A stretch of DNA of 64,000 nucleotides, from NCBI GenBank assembly GCA_900316415.1, contig ONCV01000001.1:124001-188000 (forward strand), written 5' to 3'. Position numbers and translations under genes: made by a program. This document shows positions 1 to 8,100 of this stretch, piece after piece; the stretch's first letter is position 1; the number at the start of each line of letters is the position of its first letter. The notes beneath the pieces are model-generated. The model saw only the letters and a program-made list of their open reading frames with translations. It was not told the DNA's origin and searched no databases. This DNA comes from an uncultured Eubacteriales bacterium (lineage in GTDB: Bacteria > Bacillota > Clostridia > Christensenellales > Aristaeellaceae).

Positions 1-261
1 TACCGGAACCCCATGCATCCCTATACCCAGGCGCTGCTTTCCGCGATTCCGATTCCGGATCCGGAGGTCAGCCGCCGCCAGAAGCGGGTCGTGCTGGAGG
101 GCGATGTCCCCAGCCCCATCAACCCGCCGAAGGGCTGCAAGTTCCATACCCGCTGCCCCTATGCCACCGAGCGGTGCCGGCAGGAGAGGCCGGAGACCGT
201 CACGGTCGCTCCCGGCCATACCTGTGCCTGCCACAAGGTGCAGGAGGAGCTGGGGCTCTGA
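1..261 (+). CDS. oppF: Oligopeptide ABC transporter ATP-binding protein, C-terminal end (partial)
   Basis: Only the last 86 codons are present; the frame is open from base 1. The sequence [12 protein letters not shown] followed by a Cys-containing segment ([15 protein letters not shown]) is the typical oligopeptide-transporter C-terminal domain found after the nucleotide-binding domain of OppD/OppF/DppD/DppF. The ending closely resembles that of the complete OppF at 14085-15659 (same [12 protein letters not shown] stretch), so this is a second peptide-transporter ATPase. A family 5 binding protein follows 58 bases later and is probably in the same operon. OppF rather than OppD is inferred from the similarity to the complete OppF; the ATPase core itself lies outside the window. 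Confidence 0.85.
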   Translation, partial: YRNPMHPYTQALLSAIPIPDPEVSRRQKRVVLEGDVPSPINPPKGCKFHTRCPYATERCRQERPETVTVAPGHTCACHKVQEELGL

Positions 262-319
262 TTCCATGAAGTAAAACGTCCTCCGAGACGCTTTACAATA
301 AAAGTAAGGAGGTTTTTCC

Positions 320-1921
320 ATGAAGAAACTGCTGTCTCTTGTGCTGGCTCTCGCGCTGGCCGCGGGCCTGGTGTCCTTCGCTTCCGCCGAGGAGGTTCAG
401 ACCATCAACGTCTGCATCGGATCCCAGCCGGAAACCCTGGATCCCCAGAAGAACTCCGCTTCCGACGGCTCCAACTACATCAAGCACCTGTTTGAGGGCC
501 TGATGAAGTACGGCTGGAACGGCGAAGGCATCGTGCCCGGCGCCGCGGAAAGCTACGAAATCAGCGATGACGGTCTGGTTTACACCTTCCATATCCGTCC
601 GGACGCCAAGTGGTCCGACGGACAGGATCTGACCGCTGATGATTTCGTGTACACCATGAAGCGGCTCGTGAACCCCGATACCGCGGCTCCCTATGCCGGC
701 GATATGGGCAAGTACATCCTGAACGGCCTGGACATCTCCACCGGCGCGAAGCCCGTGGACGATCTGGGCGTGAAGGCGATCGACGCCAAGACCATTGAGA
801 TCACCCTGGCCCAGCCCTGCGCCTGGTTCCTGGAGATCATGGCCTTCCCGACCTACTATCCGGTCCGGCAGGATGTGGTGGAAGCGAACGGCGATACCTG
901 GACCACCAGGCCCGAGACCCTGATCGGCAACGGTCCGTACGTCCTGGAGAGCTACACCATGGACGAGGAAATCGTCATGGTTCCCAACGCCAACTACTAT
1001 GACGCCGACAAGATCGTGGCGAAGCGCGTGTGCTTCAAGCTGATCACCGATCCCAACGCCAAGCTGGCCGCGATGCGCGCCGGTGAGCTGGACTGGTGCG
1101 ACGACTATCCCACCGAAGAGCTGACGGCCGTGCAGGCGGAAGGCCTCTTCCACACCGAGCCCCAGCTGGGCACCTATTACGTGAACATCAACAACACCAA
1201 GGCTCCCTTCGACAATCCCCTGGTCCGCAAGGCGTTCCAGCTGGCGATTGATCCCGTGTACCTGGCTGAGCAGGTCACCCAGGGAACCTATCTGCCCGCG
1301 ACGGACTTCGTCGGCGGCGGATTTGTGGCGGACGACGGTTCCGACTTCGGCGACTTTGACACCGTGATCGACCGCAGCGATTACGCGGCGAACGTGGCGG
1401 AAGCGCAGAAGCTGCTGGCGGAAGCCGGCTATCCGAACGGCGAGGGCTTCCCCACCGTTGAATACTGCACCAACGTCTCCGGCGTGCATGTGCCCACCGC
1501 GGAAGCGCTGGCCTACATGTGGAAGGAAAACCTGGGCGTGAACGTGGAGATCGCCCAGATGGAGTGGAACGTGTTCCTGGCGGCCCGCCGCAACGGCGAG
1601 CACACCCTGGCCCGCGACGGCTGGGTGGCGGACTACGGCGATCCCAGCAACCTGCTGGATCTGTTCACCAGCTATTCCGGCAACAACTCCACCTTCTACA
1701 AGAACGCGGATTATGACGCGCTGATCGAGAAGGCGGCCGCGACCACCGATCTGGCGGAGCATTTCGCGCTGCTGCATCAGGCGGAGAAGCTGGCGGTGGG
1801 CGACGATGCCTGCTGCATCCCCGTGTACTACTATGCGACCACCTGGATCTGCGTTCCCGAAATCCAGGGCGTGACCACCTATCCCACCGGTGAGAAGCTC
1901 TTCATGAACGCGACCAAGTAA
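320..1921 (+). CDS. Peptide ABC transporter substrate-binding protein (family 5, OppA-like)
   Basis: A 533-residue exported binding protein that would capture oligopeptides at the cell surface for an Opp-type importer. Residues 1-23 form a signal peptide (Lys-Lys, Leu/Ala-rich core, ASA-E cleavage site). There is no lipobox Cys, so membrane anchoring is not obvious. The mature part begins with the SBP_bac_5 pattern (GSQPETLDPQ, then HLFEGL) and contains the usual YVLESY and NINNTKAPFDNPLVRKA segments. Length fits the family. The start is fixed by AAGGAGG at 305-311. It follows the OppF tail directly, so it is the last gene of that operon, and a strong terminator follows it. Substrate cannot be read from sequence; peptides are the family default. 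Confidence 0.92.
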   Translation: MKKLLSLVLALALAAGLVSFASAEEVQTINVCIGSQPETLDPQKNSASDGSNYIKHLFEGLMKYGWNGEGIVPGAAESYEISDDGLVYTFHIRPDAKWSDGQDLTADDFVYTMKRLVNPDTAAPYAGDMGKYILNGLDISTGAKPVDDLGVKAIDAKTIEITLAQPCAWFLEIMAFPTYYPVRQDVVEANGDTWTTRPETLIGNGPYVLESYTMDEEIVMVPNANYYDADKIVAKRVCFKLITDPNAKLAAMRAGELDWCDDYPTEELTAVQAEGLFHTEPQLGTYYVNINNTKAPFDNPLVRKAFQLAIDPVYLAEQVTQGTYLPATDFVGGGFVADDGSDFGDFDTVIDRSDYAANVAEAQKLLAEAGYPNGEGFPTVEYCTNVSGVHVPTAEALAYMWKENLGVNVEIAQMEWNVFLAARRNGEHTLARDGWVADYGDPSNLLDLFTSYSGNNSTFYKNADYDALIEKAAATTDLAEHFALLHQAEKLAVGDDACCIPVYYYATTWICVPEIQGVTTYPTGEKLFMNATK

Positions 1922-1936
1922 TTCCGGTTATTTCCG

Positions 1937-1965
1937 GGAGCCTCCGAGAGGAGGCTCCTTTTTTT
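1937..1965 (+). terminator. Rho-independent terminator after the binding protein
   Basis: Perfect 9-bp stem (GGAGCCTCC / GGAGGCTCC) with a 4-base loop followed by seven T residues. It ends the upstream peptide-transporter operon. Confidence 0.95.
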
Positions 1966-1993
1966 GCGCGCAGGAGAGTTTCGGAAAGAAGGA

Positions 1994-2022
1994 TTGCAAA
2001 AGCGGGGCGGAAAGGGTACAAT
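1994..2022 (+). promoter_or_regulatory. Sigma-A promoter of the YitT-family gene
   Basis: TTGCAA (1994-1999), 17-base spacer, TACAAT (2017-2022). The predicted transcript start near 2029 lies upstream of the ATG at 2058, which supports that start over the ATG at 2034. Confidence 0.75.
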
Positions 2023-2057
2023 GGGCGCACACCATGGGAAGGAACGGAGAGGAAGGC

Positions 2058-2918
2058 ATGCGCAGGGAGCTGGGGAAAAACCTGAAGGAGTGGAGCCTGA
2101 TTACCCTGGGAGTGGCGATCATGACGGTGGGAATCTATTTTTTCAAGTTCCCGAACCATTTTTCCACCGGAGGTGTAACGGGCATCGCGGTGGTGCTGGG
2201 ACATTATGTCCCCGGGCTGACGCCCGGAACCTTCGTTTCCATCATCAACATCCTGCTGCTGATCATCGGCTTTCTGGTGCTGGGGAAAAGCTTCGGCATC
2301 CGGACGGCGTACGCCTCCCTGCTGATGTCGGGGCTGCTGCAGCTGCTGGAGATCCTTCTGCCGCTGGAGAAGCCCCTGACCAGCCAGCCCCTGATGGAGC
2401 TGATGTTCGCGGTGGGGCTGCCGGCGGTGGGCTCCGCGCTGCTGTTCAACCTGGATGCCTCCAGCGGCGGAACGGACATCGTCGCGATGATCCTGCGGAA
2501 ATACACCTCGCTGAACATCGGCATCGCGCTTCTCTGCAGCGATACAATCATTACGCTGGCGGCCTGCGTTGCCTTCGGCATGGAAACCGGGCTGTTCTCC
2601 GTGCTGGGGCTGATTATCAAGAGCCTGTTCATCGACGTGGTGGCGGACAACCTTCGCATCCAGAAATGCTTCCATATCATTACCTCCCACCCGGAAAGGC
2701 TGGAGAAATACATCACGGAGGATCTGCACCGCGGCGCCACGCGGCTTCACGGCGAGGGCGTCTATACCCATGACGGCAAAACCATTCTGCTGACCGCCGT
2801 CAACCGGCATCAGGCGGTACTGCTTCGCAATTATATTCATCAGGAGGATCCGGCGGCCTTCCTGATCATCACCACCAGCACGGAGATTATCGGCAAGGGA
2901 TTCCGGGGCGTGAACTGA
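2058..2918 (+). CDS. YitT family membrane protein (DUF2179 C-terminal domain)
   Basis: A 286-residue integral membrane protein of the YitT/YvjA type. The N-terminal part has about five hydrophobic segments (for example VAIMTVGIYFF and IINILLLIIGFLVLG) and the family hallmark FNLDASSGGTDIVAMIL. The last 80 residues are a soluble DUF2179-like domain (residues about 205-286). Function of the family is not established; a transporter role is often guessed. I chose the ATG at 2058 because a GGAGAGGAAGG ribosome site sits just upstream and the promoter places the transcript start near 2029; an ATG at 2034 would add eight residues. It stands alone between a terminator and the next promoter. Confidence 0.88.
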   Translation: MRRELGKNLKEWSLITLGVAIMTVGIYFFKFPNHFSTGGVTGIAVVLGHYVPGLTPGTFVSIINILLLIIGFLVLGKSFGIRTAYASLLMSGLLQLLEILLPLEKPLTSQPLMELMFAVGLPAVGSALLFNLDASSGGTDIVAMILRKYTSLNIGIALLCSDTIITLAACVAFGMETGLFSVLGLIIKSLFIDVVADNLRIQKCFHIITSHPERLEKYITEDLHRGATRLHGEGVYTHDGKTILLTAVNRHQAVLLRNYIHQEDPAAFLIITTSTEIIGKGFRGVN

Positions 2919-2981
2919 ACGGGAACCGATCCTGCCCTTCTGCATAAAAACCTCATAAAAACATCCCGGACGCGTTTCTTA

Positions 2982-2990
2982 TGCTACAAT
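2982..2990 (+). promoter_or_regulatory. Extended -10 promoter of the proline symporter gene
   Basis: TGCTACAAT is an extended -10 element (TG-n-TACAAT). No good -35 box is seen 17 bases upstream. The GTG start follows 30 bases later. Confidence 0.55.
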
Positions 2991-3020
2991 AGCGCGTGAA
3001 AGCAGAAGGGAGGCGGTTCT

Positions 3021-4487
3021 GTGAGCAGTGTAACGGAACTGATTGTATTCGTGATTTATCTGCTGGCCATGATCGGGATCGGGGTTTATTTTTTCCTGAA
3101 AACCCGGGACGGCGGAGAGAAGGATTATTTCCTGGGCGGCCGGAAGATGGGCGCCTGGGTTTCCGCGCTGAGCGCCGGCGCGTCCGACATGAGCGCCTGG
3201 GTGCTGATGGGGCTTCCCGCGTCGGTGTATGCCCTTGGCCTGGGCCAGGTCTGGATTGCCATCGGGCTGGCCATCGGATACGCGCTGAGCTGGATCTTTG
3301 AGGCGCCCAGGCTTCGCGCCTTCTCCATCCAGGCGGACGACGCCATCACCATCCCCCAGTATCTGACGAAGCGCTTCCGCTCCAAATCCTACAGCCTGCA
3401 GGTGATCTGCGCGGTGATCTTCCTGGTGGCGTACACGATCTACGCGGCCAGCAGCATCAAGGCTGCGGGGACCCTTTTCAGCACGGTGATCGGGCTGGAT
3501 CCCACGACGGCCATGTACATCGCGGCGGCCATCATCGTCAGCTACACCTTCCTGGGCGGGTTCTCCGCCGTCAGCTGGACGGACTTCTTCCAGGGCATGC
3601 TGATGCTGGGCGCGCTGCTGCTGGCGCCGATTTTCGCGGCCTCCCATCTGTCCGAGGCCACGGAGGAGGTGCTGGCGGAGACGCCGCAGTATTACACCCT
3701 GTTCACTTCCTGGCAGGATGTTGCGTCCGGGCTGGCCTGGGGCCTCGGCTATTTCGGCATGCCGCATATCATCATCCGGTTCATGTCCGTGAAGAGCCAG
3801 AAGGAGCTGAAGAAATCCGCCCGCATCGGCATTACCTGGACGGTGCTGATCCTTGTGTTTGCGTCGCTGGTCGGCATTCTCGGCCGCATGATGCTGGGCT
3901 TTGACCAGAAGATCTACGACGACAGCCTGGTCTTCATCACCATGGTGCGCAGAATCTTCCCCGGGATCATCTCGGGCATCCTGCTGAGCGCGATTCTCGC
4001 GGCCTCCATGTCCACGGCGGACAGCCAGCTGCTCTCCGCGGCCTCGGCGTTCTCCAGCGATGTTTACAAGCCGCTTTTCCGGAAAAACCGGGCGACGGAC
4101 CGGGAAATGCTCTGGACCGGCCGGCTGGTGGTGCTCGCGATTTCGATCGTCGCGCTGATCATCGCGGCCGATCCCGGCGCGGGATCCATCATGAGCCTGG
4201 TTTCCAATGCCTGGGGCGTTTTCGGCGCGGCCTTCGGCCCGGCGCTGCTGCTGAGCCTCTTCTGGAAGCGGTTCAACTTCGCCGGCGCGGCAGCGGGCAT
4301 TGTGACCGGCGCGGCGGTGGATATCGCCTGGCTGATCTGGCTTTCCGGCACGGGGCTGTATGAGCTCCTTCCCGGGTTCCTGGCCGGACTGCTGGCGGCG
4401 GTGGCCGTGACGCTGATCACCAAAGCTCCGGGGAGGGACGTGGAGGATCTGTTTGACGCGTCCGTCCGCGCCGCGAAGGCGGAATAA
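3021..4487 (+). CDS. putP: Sodium/proline symporter (SSS family)
   Basis: A 488-residue polytopic membrane protein of the sodium:solute symporter family. It would take up proline with Na+. Typical features are the N-terminal segment with FFLGGRKMG-type motif (here DYFLGGRKMGAWVSALSAGASDMSAW), the GYFGMPHIIIRFM region, and SAILAASMSTADSQLL, which carries the Na2-site Ser/Thr residues of SSS transporters. Thirteen hydrophobic segments are expected and the length fits PutP. The start is GTG, supported by GGGAGGCGG 7-10 bases upstream. Proline is inferred from resemblance to PutP; pantothenate or other organic solutes are possible. A strong bidirectional terminator separates it from the convergent rpiB. 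Confidence 0.9.
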   Translation: MSSVTELIVFVIYLLAMIGIGVYFFLKTRDGGEKDYFLGGRKMGAWVSALSAGASDMSAWVLMGLPASVYALGLGQVWIAIGLAIGYALSWIFEAPRLRAFSIQADDAITIPQYLTKRFRSKSYSLQVICAVIFLVAYTIYAASSIKAAGTLFSTVIGLDPTTAMYIAAAIIVSYTFLGGFSAVSWTDFFQGMLMLGALLLAPIFAASHLSEATEEVLAETPQYYTLFTSWQDVASGLAWGLGYFGMPHIIIRFMSVKSQKELKKSARIGITWTVLILVFASLVGILGRMMLGFDQKIYDDSLVFITMVRRIFPGIISGILLSAILAASMSTADSQLLSAASAFSSDVYKPLFRKNRATDREMLWTGRLVVLAISIVALIIAADPGAGSIMSLVSNAWGVFGAAFGPALLLSLFWKRFNFAGAAAGIVTGAAVDIAWLIWLSGTGLYELLPGFLAGLLAAVAVTLITKAPGRDVEDLFDASVRAAKAE

Positions 4488-4510
4488 CCGGACCGGAAAA
4501 CCCAAAAACG

Positions 4511-4544
4511 AAAGACCTGCAGCGGGATCGCTGCAGGTCTTTTT
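4511..4544. terminator. Bidirectional terminator between putP and rpiB
   Basis: A 14-bp perfect stem (AAAGACCTGCAGCG and its complement, loop GGAT) with T runs on both strands; it serves the convergent genes on either side. Confidence 0.93.
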
Positions 4545-4595
4545 GCGGGAAGAAGCCGCGCGCGCGGCGCTTCCGGGAGGACAGGGAAGAAACGA

Positions 4596-5057
4596 TTACT
4601 CCTGCGCGTTCAGATGCTGGGTTTCCTCGATTTCCGTGATCATATCCACCCGGGTCTGATGCCGGCCGCCCTCGAATTTGGCGTTCATCCATTCCTCCAC
4701 GATCATCTTGGCCAGCTCCGGGCCGATGACCCGGGCGCCGAAGGCGATGATGTTGGTGTTGTTGTGCTGCTTGGAGAGTTTGGCGGTATAGGGATCGGAG
4801 CAGACACAGGCCCGGATGCCCTTCACCTTGTTGGCGGCCAGGCTGATGCCCACGCCGGTTCCGCAGATCAGCACGCCGCCGTCCACCTCGCCGTCCGCCA
4901 CCAGGCGGGCCACCCGGTAGCCGCTGACCGGGTAGTTGAACCGACCCCGGTCATGGGTGCCCACATCGATGACCTCCACGCCCCTGCTTTCCAGAAAATC
5001 CCGGATTTCGTTCTTCATGTCGACGGCGACATGATCGTTTCCGATGGCAAGCTTCAT
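4596..5057 (-). CDS. rpiB: Ribose-5-phosphate isomerase B (RpiB/LacAB family)
   Basis: A 153-residue cytosolic enzyme that interconverts ribose 5-phosphate and ribulose 5-phosphate in the pentose phosphate pathway. It begins MKLAIGNDHVAVDMK, has the family signature GVLICGTGVGISLAANKVKGIRA with the catalytic Cys, and then HNNTNIIAFGARVIG. The C-terminal segment ends in FEGGRHQTRV with the conserved phosphate-binding GGRH. An in-frame ATG 54 bases further upstream is unlikely, because the start used here has a GAGGGGA ribosome site and the family start MK(I/L)AIG. LacA/LacB (galactose-6-phosphate isomerase) are related, but a single-gene arrangement and the length favour RpiB. Confidence 0.93.
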   Translation of the reverse strand: MKLAIGNDHVAVDMKNEIRDFLESRGVEVIDVGTHDRGRFNYPVSGYRVARLVADGEVDGGVLICGTGVGISLAANKVKGIRACVCSDPYTAKLSKQHNNTNIIAFGARVIGPELAKMIVEEWMNAKFEGGRHQTRVDMITEIEETQHLNAQE

Positions 5058-5101
5058 TTGCGTTCCCCTCTTCCTTTGCGAATCTGTCCGGATCCATGGG
5101 A

Positions 5102-5130
5102 AATATAGCACAATCCCCCGCCGAATTCAA
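5102..5130 (-). promoter_or_regulatory. Sigma-A promoter of rpiB
   Basis: Read on the minus strand: TTGAAT (5125-5130), 17-base spacer, TATATT (5102-5107) with an upstream TG one base away. It is back to back with the histidine kinase promoter. Confidence 0.7.
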
Positions 5131-5216
5131 CCATGCTTTCCCCGCCCGGACCGGAGGGGCCCGATCCGCCGCCGGGGAAGCGGCTTCCCGGAAACGGAAT
5201 TCCGCCGGATTCCGGC

Positions 5217-5245
5217 TTGCGCGCGGAGCGGCCTTTGCATATAAT
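5217..5245 (+). promoter_or_regulatory. Sigma-A promoter of the hybrid histidine kinase gene
   Basis: TTGCGC (5217-5222), 17-base spacer, perfect TATAAT (5240-5245). The ATG at 5309 follows after a leader of about 55 bases. Confidence 0.7.
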
Positions 5246-5308
5246 AGGGAGGATGGCAAAAACGGACCGGCCGCGGTCGCGCGGGATTTGGCTGAGGTGA
5301 GGCGGAAA

Positions 5309-7843
5309 ATGAAAAAATCCAGGATCCTGTGGGTGAACATCATCATCATGGCTGTCATGGTGGTTTTCATTGTGGCGTATTCCACCCTGGAACAGCGGGA
5401 GGCCCATCGCCGCCAGGTGCTCCATTTTGAGAACACCACGGAAACCATGGAGCGGGTGACGGAGAACTACCTCCTGGGAGAGCAGCAGATCTGCGATGTC
5501 TGGGCCCAGTACATCATGAAGCGGAACCTCTCCCTGGCGGAGGCTGCTTCCTTTATCCGGGACTCCCAGGTGATCACGAACACCTTCGCCCATCTGGTGG
5601 ATCTGGAAACGCTGGATGGCCTTTCCTCGCGGCCTTCCGTCCAGGATGCTTCCGACTATACGGTCTCCTATGCGGGGATGGATCTGCTGGAGGATGTTTC
5701 CTGGATCTCCCCGCTGGGGGAATCTGTGAATGTTTCCCGGGCGTTCACCAATCCGATGAGCGGGGAGCAGTCCCTGGCCTTCTGCAACCGGCTGACGGTC
5801 CGGGACGATGAGAGCGGCGGAAAGCGGGAAGCGCTTCTGCTCCGGGTGGTTCCGGTGGAGGATCTGACCCAGAAATGGGTTTTCCCCCGGGAGATGTTCG
5901 AAAACGCGGAACTTTCCCTGGTGGACATGGAGGGGGATTACATCATCCAGGGCAACTCCTTCCTGGAGTCCAACTTCTTTGACTTCTACCGTTCCTGCAA
6001 CCGGGTGGACGCCGAAGGGCTGCAGAACCTGCGGACAAGGCTTTCCGCTTCCGGCGGAAGCCTGACCATGCTGGATTCCCAGGGGCGGGAATGCGTCCTC
6101 GCCTATACCCCGGTGTCCTCCGCCCGGGGTTGGATCCTGCTGAGCCTGGTGACGCGGGAAAACCTCCGGGTCAATCTGGAAAACTGGCTGCTGATCGGCG
6201 TCATCGTCGGGGGGCTGCTGCTTCTCTTCCTGTATGACTTCTTCTTCATGCAGCGGATGAATCAGCGGCTGCACGCCATGGCCCAGGACGCGGAGGCCGC
6301 CAACCGGGCCAAGACGGAATTCCTTTCCACCATGAGCCATGATATCCGGACGCCCATGAACGCGATTATCGGCCTGACCACCATCGCCGAGAAAAATCTG
6401 GACGATCCGGAGGCGGTGGGGGAAAACCTGCGGAAGATCAGCATGGCCAGCAACCACCTGCTGACGCTGATCAACGATATCCTGGATATCTCCAAGGTGG
6501 AGAGCGGAAAGCTGAACCTGAGCCCCCTGACCTTCTCCCTGGTGGAAACGGTGGAGAACCTGGTCAACCTGTCCCAGCCCATGGTCCGGGAGAAGAACAT
6601 CGATTTCAATTTCCGCGTCAACCGGATCGAGAAGGAATACCTGTATGCCGATCAGCTGCGGCTGAACCAGATCTATATCAATATTCTCTCCAACGCCATC
6701 AAGTATACGCCGCCCGGTGGGCGGGTGAGCGTGGACATGCGGGAGGAGCCCGGTCCGGATGCGGAGCATGTCCGGCTGACCTATATCGTGTCGGACACGG
6801 GCGTGGGGATGAGCCCCGAATTCATGGAGCGGATGTACCAGCCCTTCTCCCGGCAGACGGACAGCCGGATCAGCAGCATCCAGGGAACCGGGCTGGGACT
6901 GGCCATTACCCGGAAAATGGTGGATCTGATGGGCGGCACCATTGACTGCCGGAGCGAGATGGGGAAGGGAACGACCTTTACCATCTCGCTGGATCTCCCC
7001 GTGGCGGACCGCCAGCGGGATGATCTCCGGCTGAATCCCATGGACGTGCTGATCGTGGACGATGATGAAATCCTGCTGGAGACGTCCATGGAAACGCTGA
7101 AATCCCTCGGAGTGACTCCGGAATCCGCGGCCAGCGGAGAGGAGGCCCTCGGGATGATCCGCCGCCGGCATGAGGAGCGGCGGGATTACGAAGTGGTGAT
7201 TCTGGACTGGAAGATGCCCGGGATGGACGGCATCGAGACCATCCGGAAGATCCGGGCCGAGATCGGCCATGGGATTCCGATCCTGCTGGTTTCCGCCTAT
7301 GACTGGTCGGACATCGAGGACGCGGCCCGGGAATCCGGCGCCAACGGATTTATCAGCAAACCGCTGTTCCGGTCCACCCTGTATGACAAGATCAGCGATC
7401 TGCTGGGGGTGGAGCGCCGGTCCGCCGAGCCGGAGGACGACTATTCCGATCTGGCCGGCCTGAAGATTCTCGTGGCGGAGGACAACGACATCAACTGGGA
7501 AATCATCTCCACCATGCTGGGAATGTTCGGCATCGAAACGGAGCGGGCGGAGAACGGCCGGATCTGCGTGGAAATGATGAGCCGGGCGCCGGAAAACAGC
7601 TACACCCTGATTTTCATGGATGTCCAGATGCCGGAGATGAACGGGCTGGAGGCGACGCGCGCCATTCGGAAGATGGCCGCGCCGTGGCCGGGCGGAATTC
7701 CCATCGTCGCCATGACGGCGGACGCCTTCTCCGAGAATGTGGCGGAATGCCTGAACGCGGGCATGAACGGGCATATCGCAAAGCCCGTGGATATCAAACT
7801 GGTGATCCGGGAAATCCGGAGAATCCGGGAAAATCGTTCTTAG
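5309..7843 (+). CDS. Hybrid sensor histidine kinase with two receiver domains
   Basis: An 844-residue membrane signalling protein. Residues about 10-27 are a first membrane segment, followed by an external sensor region (about 30-290) of unknown ligand with a Cache-like look. A second membrane segment (about 296-315) leads to the HisKA domain with the phosphoacceptor in SHDIRTPMNAI (His344). The HATPase_c domain has NAIKYTPPGG, DTGVGM and GTGLGLAI. Two receiver domains follow, with phosphorylated Asp in VILDWKMPGMDG (Asp633) and FMDVQMPEMNG (Asp771). No DNA-binding domain is present, so the output partner is elsewhere. The start was chosen at MKKSRILW after GAGGTGAGGCGG; upstream in-frame codons lie before the promoter. 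The gene sits alone in front of the Opp operon, and a role in sensing peptides or nutrients is only a guess from position. Confidence 0.92.
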   Translation: MKKSRILWVNIIIMAVMVVFIVAYSTLEQREAHRRQVLHFENTTETMERVTENYLLGEQQICDVWAQYIMKRNLSLAEAASFIRDSQVITNTFAHLVDLETLDGLSSRPSVQDASDYTVSYAGMDLLEDVSWISPLGESVNVSRAFTNPMSGEQSLAFCNRLTVRDDESGGKREALLLRVVPVEDLTQKWVFPREMFENAELSLVDMEGDYIIQGNSFLESNFFDFYRSCNRVDAEGLQNLRTRLSASGGSLTMLDSQGRECVLAYTPVSSARGWILLSLVTRENLRVNLENWLLIGVIVGGLLLLFLYDFFFMQRMNQRLHAMAQDAEAANRAKTEFLSTMSHDIRTPMNAIIGLTTIAEKNLDDPEAVGENLRKISMASNHLLTLINDILDISKVESGKLNLSPLTFSLVETVENLVNLSQPMVREKNIDFNFRVNRIEKEYLYADQLRLNQIYINILSNAIKYTPPGGRVSVDMREEPGPDAEHVRLTYIVSDTGVGMSPEFMERMYQPFSRQTDSRISSIQGTGLGLAITRKMVDLMGGTIDCRSEMGKGTTFTISLDLPVADRQRDDLRLNPMDVLIVDDDEILLETSMETLKSLGVTPESAASGEEALGMIRRRHEERRDYEVVILDWKMPGMDGIETIRKIRAEIGHGIPILLVSAYDWSDIEDAARESGANGFISKPLFRSTLYDKISDLLGVERRSAEPEDDYSDLAGLKILVAEDNDINWEIISTMLGMFGIETERAENGRICVEMMSRAPENSYTLIFMDVQMPEMNGLEATRAIRKMAAPWPGGIPIVAMTADAFSENVAECLNAGMNGHIAKPVDIKLVIREIRRIRENRS

Positions 7844-7845
7844 AT

Positions 7846-7940
7846 TTGCAAAACATCGGCGCGTGTGATACCATGTAGGCAATCCGGACGCCCCTGCGGG
7901 GCCTCCGGAGGAGCCGGGATCCGCGCCGATTGTTTTTTTT
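7846..7940 (+). ncRNA. Possible small RNA or leader transcript with its own promoter and terminator
   Basis: Directly after the kinase stop codon there is TTGCAA (7846-7851), a 17-base spacer and TACCAT (7869-7874), giving a predicted start near 7881. The following 50 bases are very G+C rich and fold on themselves (GCCCC-TGC-GGGGC; TCCGGA repeated). They are followed by CGCGCCGAT and then a run of eight T at 7933-7940. An alternative reading is a single kinase-gene terminator, in which CATCGGCGCG (7854-7863) pairs with CGCGCCGAT before the T run. No known RNA family was recognised. Confidence 0.35.
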
Positions 7941-7980
7941 ATGTTTTTCAGACAAAATGAAAACAAAGCGGAGGGCGGCG

Positions 7981-7989
7981 TGCTATAAT
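7981..7989 (+). promoter_or_regulatory. Extended -10 promoter of the second Opp operon
   Basis: TGCTATAAT is a perfect extended -10 element. The -35 position is A-rich and poor. The ATG at 8101 follows after a leader of about 105 bases that contains a short CGGGC-GAT-GCCCG hairpin near 8050-8063. Confidence 0.65.
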
Positions 7990-8100
7990 AGATACCCGTT
8001 CGGACTTCCGTCGGCAATTCCGGAATGTGCGGATGTTTTGTTCGGTATTATTCGGGCGATGCCCGCGTAATATATTTTATCACTATAAGGAGGGAATCCC

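Noticed and set aside
294..299. TACAAT as a -10 promoter box for the first binding-protein gene
   Set aside because: The transcript start would fall inside the ribosome site at 305-311 and no -35 box is present; the gene is more likely read from the upstream operon.
293..1777. Long minus-strand open frame of 494 codons opposite the first binding protein
   Set aside because: It mirrors the codon pattern of the plus-strand gene, has no signal, domain or ribosome site, and the plus frame is a clear SBP family 5 protein. High GC makes such shadows common here.
5054..8017. Minus-strand open frame of 987 codons opposite the histidine kinase
   Set aside because: Composition is a reversed image of the kinase codons (many His, Arg, Gly, Pro, Gln) and it overlaps rpiB and the promoters; not a gene.
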